A stretch of DNA of 64,000 nucleotides from Opisthorchis felineus (taxonomy: Eukaryota; Platyhelminthes; Trematoda; Opisthorchiida; Opisthorchiidae). The notes beneath the pieces are model-generated. The model was not told where the DNA came from. It searched no databases and saw only the letters and a program-made list of their open reading frames with translations. This document shows, in pieces, positions 13,451-22,960 of this stretch. The first letter of the stretch is position 1, and every line of letters begins with the position of its first letter. The translations under genes were made by a program, and so were the position numbers. The stretch covers positions 238,494-302,493 of the forward strand of contig SJOL01008805.1 in assembly GCA_004794785.1 (NCBI GenBank), in the 5' to 3' direction.

Positions 13451-13630
13451 ATCTTTCAGCCGTAACATCCCTCCGATGCCTCGCCGCCATGCCACACGAA
13501 CTAAACACGAGGGCTAAGATACTACCAGGTTGCCCAGGCGTAGACAAGCAGCCTAGATGGAAAGATTCGGTCCGAACCATGACCTTCCAGCAAGTAAATT
13601 TGTGCCTTTACCACTTAGCTATCTCGTACT
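13451..13630 (-). mobile_element. SINE-A copy, diverged, reverse strand
   Basis: Reverse-strand copy with the same order of blocks as the other SINE-A copies. The 3' hairpin is degraded (tccctccgatgcc), the tRNA-unrelated body is intact in outline, and box B is weakened (ggtccgaacca). No target-site duplication was found. Confidence 0.7.
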
Positions 13631-14937
13631 CCAGTCGAGTCACGTTTACTGTTATTTCTCTCTTCTAATATACTGTGCTTTTTATACCATGCACCAAGTG
13701 TCCGCTTCGGTAGTAGCTTCCCTGACTGCATTAAAATCAAATGAACAAAACCGGAAAAAAACGTTATTGGGCTCATAACGTGCACGAGACATAAACAGAC
13801 GCCAGCAGTTAACGAAGCTAAGAAAGCGCCAAATTTAATCGTTCCGACAGGTACAGCCTGCTAACAGGGCCTGATGCCAGAGTTGTCACTCAGTCAAGGC
13901 AAAGGAGAGAATCACATCTCAGTTCGCATTTAATTGCGTTCGTGGTTACGGCGTGGGTTAGAGGCCCTTCTAGAAGTTCCCAAACATGCACAAAATTTCA
14001 GTGTGATTCTAGCTCCCGATGAAGATGTCATTTAATTATGGATTAACGAAATCCAGCCCACGATTGCCGGTCACTGAACCATATGAGTGTGTGAGACGGG
14101 TTACTCAGTCCAAGTGGCATCCGGGGAAATTTGTTAGGGTCAAACAGTACTGCCACCTGCCTCTACATCCTGAGCTGACAGGCACACTGAAGCCGGTGTC
14201 CGTTGTCAGCGCCCCGGTGAGGTAGGTTTGTGGTACCAGGCGCCTCTCAGGAATATTGACCTGATAGAGAGCCCCGTGGTCCCCACACATGCCACTCTTT
14301 GGAGTTTTTTAGGGCATGTGCAGGAGCGAGACCTACGGATGATTCCGGACTCCAGTAGCCAACCGGGTTCAATTATAGCTGCGCGAATTCTTTCCTATAT
14401 AAGGCGTTAGGGTGGCGCGTAGATGAACGGACATTTCGTGAAGTTAGAGTGAGCCCACTCTCGACACACTATTGATGGATAGTTTTTTGGTTTCCTAAGC
14501 TCGAATGCAAGACTCATGCACGGTACTCAAACTTGCGACACCTTCGTAATCTAAACGAACTTCAGATGATTCTGCATCTGCTGCTGGGTTAAGTGTAATC
14601 GGCATAGTTCTCAATTCCCTAGCTGAGACTTTCTTACGTGACTGGACCCGGTGAATAATCTCCTCCACAAGAAACGCACCAGCCAAAATAGTGTTCATTC
14701 TTTATTTGTAGCTTCTAAATGTGCGCCAACCAACTGTGAGTCTGATTCTGGAATTAACAGCTCTCCTATTCAGCATGAAGCGTTCAGATGTTCTAGTCGC
14801 CGGCAGTCACCCAGTTTGTCGGAGCCGCAACTTGAGGGCATGTGTAGCTGGGATTCAAAAATCAGTCACAATGGTGATCGCCTTCTGCAGGTCAATACTG
14901 AATGTCAGTTCTTCTTCAGTTGAAAAAATGATAATAA
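13631..14937. other. Unannotated stretch, no gene seen
   Basis: Only short anonymous open frames. No SINE or LINE blocks were recognised. Confidence 0.4.
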
Positions 14938-15210
14938 TCCTTCAGCTGTATCACCCTTTGGAACCCGGCCTCTGCATCTCGACTTCTGTCGAGGCTTGGG
15001 CAACTTTGCAGTATCCCAACCCTCGTGCTTCCTTCGGGTGGCATGGCATCTAGGCACCGAAAGGGTGCTGCAGCTGAACGTTTTTTTTGTAACACCCTTT
15101 CATTGCCTAGCTGCCATGCTACACAAGGGAGATACTGCCGGGTTGCCCAAGCCGGAATGCAGAGGCTGGGTTCGAACCACGTACCTTCTGGTCAGTAAGC
15201 TCACGCCTCA
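14938..15210. mobile_element. Nested, inverted SINE-A copies
   Basis: Three SINE-A pieces lie back to back. A short reverse-strand 3' tail (14938-14960) is followed by a forward copy lacking its tRNA head (14961-15080, ending in the hairpin gcaccgaaagggtgctgcag). Next, after a T-run, comes a reverse-strand copy (15081-15210) that keeps box B (gggttcgaaccac). The arrangement suggests one copy inserted into the 3' end of another in opposite orientation. Confidence 0.65.
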
Positions 15211-17518
15211 ATATTTTCTACTGGATTCAGATGCAGTAAACTGCTACCTGGGGTCCCCCTACTGATGGACGACCATGCAGCCAGCTTAACCACAGCCGTT
15301 GGCATGCGGTGTTTAGACTGTATAAACCTTCGGACTTTCTGATCCGCTCGCTACGGTTCAGATCATACAATTTTCTGGTGTAACTTTTCGTTAAATTTCC
15401 CGGGGATACCTTGGAAAGAAACACCTCGTTTGACCATCGGCGAACTTTCTGATTCACAATCTTATCAAACCTGTGTGAGGCTTTAGAACCCATATCCTCA
15501 AGAGAGGCCAGTCGTAATTGGGGGCGAGACAAGCATCACCATCGTGGAGGCAAGGAGGCACATTAAATATGCACTGAATTTCAGAAGTCGCTGTCCCTCC
15601 TTGATGTGATACGTCATACTCCTTCGAACGCTGCGCATAATTCAGTCTGAAGGGCTATTACATGTCAGTTCAAGCATAATCTGCTTGTAGATAGAGAAAA
15701 CCTTTGGTTTCCGGATGCCGAGGGAGCTTTTGCATCTGGAAGTGTTCGGAAACCTCTTATCTAATACACAGCGGGATAAAAGTGGCTGTTAATGGGGTCG
15801 TCAAAGATAATGTCGGAATTTCAATATACAGTTGGGACCAGCGTCGTGGCCACTGGTTGAACATTTCGGACTACATTTGAGTTGATCGTCTGCCTCCTGT
15901 ACTCATGTTTTTCGCTTGACCCGCTCAGCTCCAGTCGTGGTTTTGAGTTCGTACCTCCCTTCAGTTTCTGAAGTCCTATTATGCCTTTCTGCTTTGTAGC
16001 GCCATCGCGCTTCAGGGCCAGATAAACTCCCACTAGTTTTGTTCAAAGACGGTAGTAAGTCTTTGTGTTTTGCCTTGGTCAGGTTGTTTAAACTAGTTTA
16101 TAGAACAAGAATGCGTTCCTACAACCCGAGTCCAATCATCCATGTCCATTTCAAAATAGTTACCCGAAGTGACTTCTCCAGTCGTAGGATTATAAGTCTT
16201 GTTTCTGTTGTGATACGACTACCAGTCTCAATAACACTGTGACGTCTGACCCCATCACTTGGGACTCAAGCTCAAGAGTACCATACGGGATTTCAACCAA
16301 ACCGTGAGTTCACTGACCTTATCTGTCCTCTACGCCATGTGCTTCAGCAGTGTCAAACACATCACCAACCAACGGTGGGGATTCTCCCTGACTTCAAAGT
16401 TTTTCCTCCTGATTGGCCAAAGGGAAATGTCCTCAAAGTTTGAATATCCTCATTTCGTTTGCTCCCATAATGCTGGTCGCGTCAAGGTTTACAACAATAT
16501 ATCAAAAAGCCCCCACAGCTGATAGAGTTCTCCAAGGACGTCTCTTTTTGACGTCAGACGTCAGACCATGCCCTGCTTCGTGTCCATATTGCAGCTCGTT
16601 TATCAGAGGCCAAACAGAAAAACTTGCCAATATGATCTTCACTGCCTGTCGGATACGGTCGTCAAAGAGGTCCGTCAGCAGAAGTTATCTAGGGAGCTAA
16701 AAAATGCAAAACAAATCGGCTGGCCAAATGGAAATTGTGGCACTTGATTGTGTACGTCCAAGAACAAAGCCATGGCCTATTTCAAGTTGGATCTCATAGT
16801 GATCCAGTTCCAGGAATGAGGCACAGAAGACGATCCCCCGGGGTCGGCAACAAGATTCAGCCAAAAGCTCGACTGGCACTCTCAAGACTGATTTGGGAAA
16901 TGAGTGACCAAGGAAATCCAATGGAACAGATGAAATATACAATCTCCTAACCATCAGCTTCACAGTTGGGCTTGAGCCGCTCAATTCCAGCACATAAAAC
17001 CAAACCTCTGAAAAGAAACGAACACCTGGTCCAGGCTGTCCTTTTGTCATCCTTAAGCCTGAAAAAAAAACTCGCACATATCATTTGAAGAGTGAATGAT
17101 AAATATCCACTACCGTTCTATCTTTAAAGATGTTGTCTGAATGTAAGAGTCCACGAGTGTGGTCATTGTCGCTTCTAATTTACTCATGAGTGTCAACCAG
17201 CGCATGCTTTATCAGCACCTGCAAGGAACTAGTGCAGTTCAGTTTTTCAGCTAAAAATCACGTGCCGAAGTGTAGTAGTCCCAGCTACTACGGCTTCGTT
17301 CACCGAGGATAAGCAGAATAAGGGAATGAGCGCCACGTGTTGGCGGCCGTGGCCTAATCAGTTTGTTGATGTCAAATGGTTCTATTTGTTCAGCATGACG
17401 GACTGAGATCTACACAATGAAAACCGCCATTGGCTGAGTGACACATCCATATCTGCCAGGGTCACTATTCATTGGTCTGTTTCGTCCCGAGGTCTCCATC
17501 CAAGAAGCCGTCAGTTAC
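15211..17518. other. Unannotated stretch, no gene seen
   Basis: Frames of up to 126 codons (16697-17077, -) and 101 codons (15227-15532, -) were examined. I do not recognise any domain in them. Confidence 0.4.
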
Positions 17519-17528
17519 TAAAACGACT

Positions 17529-17628
17529 CTCTAGGCTTGGGCAACCTGGCAGTATCCTAGCCCTCGTGCTTCCTTCTGGTGGCATGGCAGTTAGGCACCG
17601 AAAGGGTGCTACAGCTGAACAATTTTTT
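17529..17628 (+). mobile_element. SINE-A 3' half only, with target-site duplication
   Basis: This insertion holds only the tRNA-unrelated body and 3' hairpin of SINE-A (from ctctaggcttgggcaacc to gctacagctgaac plus a T-run). It is flanked by an exact 10-bp direct repeat, taaaacgact, at 17519-17528 and 17629-17638. The repeat shows that the truncated piece itself was inserted, rather than a full copy losing its head later. Confidence 0.85.
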
Positions 17629-17638
17629 TAAAACGACT

Positions 17639-18179
17639 GATTTGACAAGGAAGGACTTTCATGCTTCGCTGCCAAGTCATGGAATGACCGCCCCTGGGTC
17701 ATCTCCATCCGATACATGGCTGGGCGATGAGGTTTCTACTAGGTAAGCGGTCCTCTGACATATGAAGTAACCAGTATAGCCTGTGGAGTGCGACTAGCTG
17801 ATCTATCCAAGGAGAGGAACCTTTCCCGAAAACCATCTGGCACACAATTACTGATCTGATATCCCACTAGACCTGTACAACTCTTCGGAAGCATCGGTGG
17901 TGAGACAGATTTCTCGAAAATCTGCACGAAGTGGTCGTACAATAGTCATATTTTCACTCCGTCATGAAAACTAAGCGGGGTTCCGTCCGGGTTGTGGATA
18001 CGTCCATTACCTTTGTTAAAAAATCTTCACCTTGCGACAACTTGTCGAACGCCAGTACGCATACATAAGGCAAATGAACGTTTTGTTCTTAGATCCAGGG
18101 ACAATCATTGACCCAGGCCATCCCACTTCTTTGTGGTGATATCTCTCCTTCGAAGCTATCCTAAACACTCATCACCCCT
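17639..18179. other. Unannotated stretch before LINE-2 fragment
   Basis: No recognisable motif. It may include unreadable upstream parts of the LINE-2 copy that follows. Confidence 0.4.
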
Positions 18180-19060
18180 CTCTCTGTACTCAAATAGCCG
18201 TAGTCTCGTGCGTCCACTGAGAGTTTCCCCCTGGGTTCATCGCCAAAAGTGTTCTTCGTGGCTACCGCTTGTCACTTTTCATCTTCAACCTCGTAATCAA
18301 ATTACTTGTCCCTGAAATGCCTGCTAGGTCTTCTGTCACGAGTGTGGTACTTCTTTCATAGGAAAACCTTAAAGACCTGGAGTATGTGGACGATATTGCG
18401 CTATTCGGTTCATATTGCATCCGGATAGAAAATATACTGAATTATCTAAGCAATGTTACGATGCAATTTTATGTGTTCTTCAAAGTGCTATTTGAAAAAT
18501 TGGACGAGTGTACCGCCAAAGCTGGTCATACCATCACACCCACTGAAAATTTAGTTAGTTATACGGGTAGTTGAATCACTTCGGATAGCAGCACTGCTGG
18601 CGAGGAAAATACTAGAATCATTAGAACCTGTTCTGCTTTCCCCCAACTTATGCACTTCTGAAGTCGACGTGATATCAGTCTATCGGTGAAAGGCAGGGTC
18701 TACAACATGGCGCTGCGTCAAGTGTTGCTCTCGGTTGTGAAGCTTGGGTAACTGTACGCTGGATACAAAGGAATACTGCTTGGATTTAGTTATCGGTGCC
18801 TTCGGAGCATTGTACACGTCGTGAGAACATTGGATTGGTAATGACAAAGTGCGAATAACAGTTTTTGGTTACAATTAGGGCGTTTGCCCAACTACGCTGG
18901 CTTGGCCACGCGGTTCGTGTGCCAAGTGATAGATGACCTCGCCGTGCGTTGTTCTTTGAAATCAGGAAGGTGGGCAACGTATGAACTAGAAACGAGCGCC
19001 GGGGATAGTCGGCTACCCTGGTGCAGGTCGTATGCAAGGCTGGAATATCAGTGACCCACG
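18180..19060 (+). mobile_element. LINE-2 fragment, RT palm to C-terminus
   Basis: A decayed copy of the family whose best copy is at 50.4-53.9 kb, here on the + strand. Blocks in order are RLSLFIFNLVIKLL near 18258 (from the RQGCxLSPFLFNFVID block), LEYVDDIALFGS near 18377 with both catalytic Asps of the Y-x-D-D box kept, VYNMALRQVLLS near 18690 (the VYNAAVRSVLLYG block), RCLRSIVHV near 18802, and LRWLGHAVRVPS near 18890. Stops and frameshifts separate them. Confidence 0.7.
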
Positions 19061-19239
19061 AACAGTAACCCCCCACATAGCCATGTCACACGATAGGTGG
19101 TGCCATTGTGTCTGCTGTCCTGTTTTTCATTGTAACTCACGATTGTTCCCTTATTATTCATTCTGTGTACCCTCTTATCCTACGCTATCCACGGCGTCCC
19201 CAACTGTTATCACACTGAAGTGGATTAACTTACTGAATT

Positions 19240-19720
19240 GGTAAATGGGCTTCCCAGCAGCGAACCTTCACCACTCATGTTTGAGATACCATCTGTCGTT
19301 GGTTTTGAGCTGGCCAGTGGCGTTCTCCAGGGCCTAGCTTTCGGACCACTGCTGTTTATGTTATATGCCAGCCTCGTCCTGGTTATGATGTATGGCAGAA
19401 GCCGCGGTGTTTGTAGAAGTGAGCTCTGGGTAACTCTGCTAACTAGTTTATATCACACAAGGATTTGCCCTAGTGAAAACGAACTGCAGACATTCTACTG
19501 CTGAAGAATTCACTCAACCAAGCCAGTGCTGCACCCGCAATAGGTGGGTGTCAGTGGTCTCCCACTGTCCAGAAGCTCGCTTAATTTTGCTGACGAGGGA
19601 ACATATCCATGCAGCACCACAACTGGACCTAACCTACGATTTTAGTGGGAATAACAATGGAAGCTGCCTTCGAACCACTGAAAACATGCACACCCATATG
19701 GCGGTCTGATAGGGCGACAG
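19240..19720 (+). mobile_element. CR1-like LINE fragment, RT palm
   Basis: A frame beginning at 19238 reads VVGFELASGVLQGLAFGPLL followed by FMLYA, a clear relative of the SGVPQGSVLGPLLFLxYxND block of CR1-like reverse transcriptases. The catalytic YADD box is not seen. Downstream frames (19473-19709) are consistent with the following region but are not diagnostic. Confidence 0.6.
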
Positions 19721-20199
19721 TGAATCGTTGTGTAATTTGTGATGGGTTATAAACAACAGAAAGTGCATGCAATTTGAATGTATTATAATCCATCTGTTTA
19801 AGGTCTCGGACAGCACCACCCATTGATATGGTTCCACATCAAGAGTAACGGGAACATTGAAACTTTCGCTTTGCACTTTTCCACACACGGCTTCATTACA
19901 GAGAACCCATGGCAGATAAATTCCAGGGGTCTCAACCCAATTTCTCTATCCTGCGTCCTACAACCATACTTTGCAGTCTAGTCGAGGTTCGTGATGCGGG
20001 AGATTTTTTTGTTTCTGTCCGATGGATATGTCACATCATAGGTAGTTGGCAGGAAACGTTATCGTGAGCTTTTCCTTGAGGAGGGCCTTTCAGGGTGTCT
20101 GTGTGCTATGCACTTTATCCATCTAACTGTCGACTTCCCAATATCCTTTCTCACGTTTTATCGATGCTTGGAAAACATCATGTTTTAGGTTCTGATGGT
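19721..20199. other. Unannotated stretch
   Basis: No recognisable gene, SINE or LINE block. Confidence 0.4.
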
Positions 20200-20630
20200 A
20201 TGTTGTGTAGACTGTATCGTGGGATAGGCTCCATCTTTGCAGATGGCATGAAAAAAATACAGACCCACTGTTAATCCTTTGGTTCTCCAGCACCAGACCG
20301 TCATCGAAGCTGCATCTTCATCCTCCAGAAAACAGGGGCATGGTGGGATATTCGGTCATCCGTCGTACGAAGAATGTGATTGAGTCGGCGCACCAGGTCT
20401 GGCCGCATCTTATCCTCTAGCGGATGAGCTTTCGTTTTTTTTGCCAAAAACTCTTCATCACGCTTAAGTATTGCTACCTGTGTGTTCCTACGACAGGTGT
20501 ATAACGTTTTCAGGATATCGGTGTTTCTGGATCGGCAGTTTACTTTCGTCTTCAACACACAGTGGCAATGCGTCACAGCCATAAAATATTGCTGGACACA
20601 CTGTAGCGTTGTAGACCCTGTCCCAGTGTT
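20200..20630 (-). mobile_element. LINE-2 related fragment, post-RT region
   Basis: Reading the reverse strand from about 20625 gives VYNATVCPAIFYGCDALPLC, close to the VYNAAVRSVLLYGCETWPLR block that lies between the RT palm and the WLGHVLRMP block. Following segments (20301-20582) are colinear but frame-shifted. It is decayed. Confidence 0.5.
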
Positions 20631-20869
20631 AAGTTGTAGCCATAAGTGACGGGTGAGTAGAAATCAGAGCGGGCCTTTAAATTCATGAAGCTCATCTCAC
20701 TAGCAATGCTGTCATTTGAAGAGGTGATTACAAACATAAAAATACAAGCGTTATATGTAGAAGGATTTACGGGAGAACATTAAAAAAGGAATAAAATGAT
20801 CCACTCAAAGTTCCAGTTAGGCTATATAATCTCCAAGGTAAGAATCTTTGGCACGGAAAGACACGTGTA
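20631..20869. other. Unannotated spacer
   Basis: Nothing recognised. Confidence 0.4.
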
Positions 20870-21045
20870 AAGACCAGCAGCTGAAGAAAGAACAATGTTC
20901 GATGCTCCTCAGGGCGCAGTAAGCACTAGCCCGCTCAAGACTCACAAGTCAGTCATACTGGGTCAGGTGTGAAAGTTAGTGGCAATAATGATTACTCAAC
21001 GCCACATAACACAGAAATGTCGTAGGTACGTAGACAGCCCAAAAT

Positions 21046-21216
21046 TGTACGAGCGCGAATTTACTGACCGGAAGGTCCGTGGTTCGAACCCGACCTCCGC
21101 CTCTCGAATTCCCCTGTCTAGGCTTGGGCAACCTGGCAGTATCCCAGCCCTCCTGTTTCCTTTGGGTGGCATGGCAGCTAGACACCCAAAAAATGTTACA
21201 GCTGAACGATCTTTTT
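21046..21216 (+). mobile_element. SINE-A copy with exact 10-bp duplication
   Basis: Forward copy lacking the first part of the tRNA head, starting at tgtacgagcgcgaatttac. It keeps box B (ggttcgaaccc) and the whole body. Its 3' hairpin is degraded (gacacccaaaaaatgtta). It is flanked by agcccaaaat at 21036-21045 and 21217-21226. It interrupts the C-terminal tail of the restriction-like-endonuclease LINE. Confidence 0.85.
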
Positions 21217-21730
21217 AGCCCAAAATGATGGACAAGCACAAGTCACTGGCCTTAAGAAGTCCTATTCCAACAACAGGCTTGGCGGATTGAGAAAAGCAGA
21301 TATCTCCATATGAAATGCCCATTGGTTGGTGAACCCAAAAGTCAGCATCACAATCTATGGCACGTAGGGCTGAGATGATGGCGAGGAAACAATCACCCGC
21401 ACCATACTTCTGGTTCTTCTCATTCCACACAGTCACTCCGCACCCATCCGAGACTATACCTACGTCTAGCACAGTTGCTTGGCGCTCCCGAGCAACTATT
21501 AGGTCAGGCTTAATGGAAGGCGTTAACGTAGGTGCTCTCAACTCCTCGAATACGCTGTATCACAGGCAATGGAACGTTTTGCTAGTGCCCTAGGAACCCG
21601 ATTATGACGAGCACATCTAGCATCATGTGTAGTTCAGCCCTACTTGAGAATATGCACCAAACTCTCCGGTTGACCACAGTTTCCACGACAGAAAAGCGTC
21701 TGGCCACCATGACCACACTGGGCGCCTTGG

Positions 21731-21907
21731 CTGTTCAGCTGTAGCACACTTTCGGTGCCTAACTGCCATGTCACCAGAAGGAAGCACGAGGGCTGGGATA
21801 CTGTCAGGTTGCCCAAGCCTAGACAGGGGAATTCGAGAGGCGGAGGTCGGGTTCGAACCAAGCACCCTCCTGTCAGTAAATTCGCGCTCTTACCACTGAG
21901 CCATCAC
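21731..21907 (-). mobile_element. SINE-A copy, full length, in LINE
   Basis: Reverse-strand copy with box A region (gctcttaccactgagccatc on +), box B (gggttcgaacc), body and 3' hairpin. The flanks gcgccttgg (21722-21730) and gcaccttgg (21908-21916) differ by one base and are a likely target-site duplication. It sits just upstream of the zinc-knuckle block of the LINE. Confidence 0.8.
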
Positions 21908-22383
21908 GCACCTTGGACTCTGACCGGAAGGCTGATATCCCAAACAACCTTGCCAAATGCAAGATCATTAACCACATTTCGTAGTACTCAGCACTGTGTA
22001 GATAGTAGCTTTTTCGTATGCACTTTCCACTGTATCAGGATGGTTGCACTCATATTTGAGTTACCGACTCCCGCCACTTCTCTCGGCTTGTTTGATCCAT
22101 ATCGGACAGTATTCTATTGGCTGGTTGTAGTTCTCTTTCTGGCACTCAACACTGAGTCGGTTAGGATTTTTCTTCACAAGCACAAGACACGAGCCAGGGG
22201 CGAACCAGGGTATGGTCCTAGTTTGCGCAGTTGTTCAGAACTGAACAGCAACCTTGTACACACGATAGCCGTTTAACTTTTCTGAGTAGCCGTTTGATTG
22301 TGATCCGGAATACGTTAGTTGACACAACGTACCCGCTTGTGTGAAAAATTCTTACCTGCGATGAACAGGTTATGAACAAATAC

Positions 22384-22960
22384 TTATATAAAATGAACAC
22401 CGTTGACAATTTTGGGAGCATGCGCGCCTAATTCGCAGCCAAGACAGTTTTCATGCTCACCAGGTCTCCCAACTTTGGCACCCATGTCGTCGGAAGCGAG
22501 ATGGCTCAGTGGTAAGAGCGCGAATTTGCTGACCGGAAGATCCGAGGTTCGAACCCGATCACTGCCTCCCGTCTTCCCCTGTCTAGGCTTGGGCAATCTG
22601 GCAGTGTCCCAGCCCTCGTGCTTCCCTCTGGTGGCATGGCAGTTAGGCACCGAAATGGTGCTACAGCTGAAAGACAAGACATCCATGTCGTCATCCGGGA
22701 TTATGTCCGTGCACTTCATTATGTGGAGGGGGTTGTAAAGGTCTACATTAACGTGATATTTGATGATCTTGCTGCTTCATTTGGTTGAAGAATATGCACA
22801 TACACTGAACAAGTTATGCATCTTTTGGTCACTGGTAATCGTTTCTGATAGATCCATCCATAATCGGCTTTCCATCCTCTGTAGCGCAATTTCTGCGTAA
22901 CTAACACCACGCAGCGCAGCCACCAAATCATCCGCAACCCAGATCGTAACTGGTTAGATA
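22384..22960 (-). mobile_element. RTE-like LINE fragment, APE endonuclease
   Basis: Ignoring the SINE inside it, the reverse strand reads VVLVTQKLRYRGWKADYG, then VYVHILQPNEAA (matching the VYAPTN block) and, spanning the SINE, DDMGAKVGRPGEHENCLG (matching GDxNAKVG...GxxGLG). This is the middle to C-terminal part of an apurinic-type endonuclease domain of RTE-like LINEs. The Asn of the GDxN motif is Gly here. Stops are present, so it is inactive. Confidence 0.55.
22492..22682 (+). mobile_element. Reference SINE-A copy with intact tRNA head
   Basis: The best-preserved SINE-A. It has a tRNA-like head with box A (gatggctcagtggtaagagc) and box B (gaggttcgaaccc), the shared body (tgtctaggcttgggcaatct ... 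tgcttccctctggtggcatg), and the 3' hairpin gcaccgaaatggtgc followed by a short A/C-rich tail. It is flanked by an exact 10-bp duplication, ccatgtcgtc, at 22482-22491 and 22683-22692. The internal A and B boxes imply RNA polymerase III transcription. Mobilisation would depend on a LINE enzyme supplied in trans. Confidence 0.9.

Larger units (their letters stand above)
20870..22080 (-). mobile_element. 3' end of a LINE with restriction-like endonuclease
   Basis: On the reverse strand, after a degenerate stretch, comes a zinc-knuckle-like block LFCRGNCGQPESLVHIL (about 21690-21640, C-x3-C-x7-H). It is followed by THDARCARHNRV (interrupted by stops), and then by KPDLIVARERQATVLDVGIV near 21510 with a later Lys-rich KNQKYG. 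P-D, a spacer of 12 residues and D is the catalytic core pattern of the C-terminal endonuclease in R2/R4/NeSL-type non-LTR elements, which differs from the APE-type enzyme of the other LINEs here. A C-terminal tail follows (WVHQPMGISYGDI ... KASDLCLSI). Two SINE-A copies have inserted into it, at 21046-21216 and 21731-21907. The upstream RT is not readable. Clade within the group is undecided. Confidence 0.65.

Noticed and set aside
22492..22570. Functional tRNA gene
   Set aside because: The head has A and B boxes but is followed by the SINE body shared with many copies and flanked by a target-site duplication.
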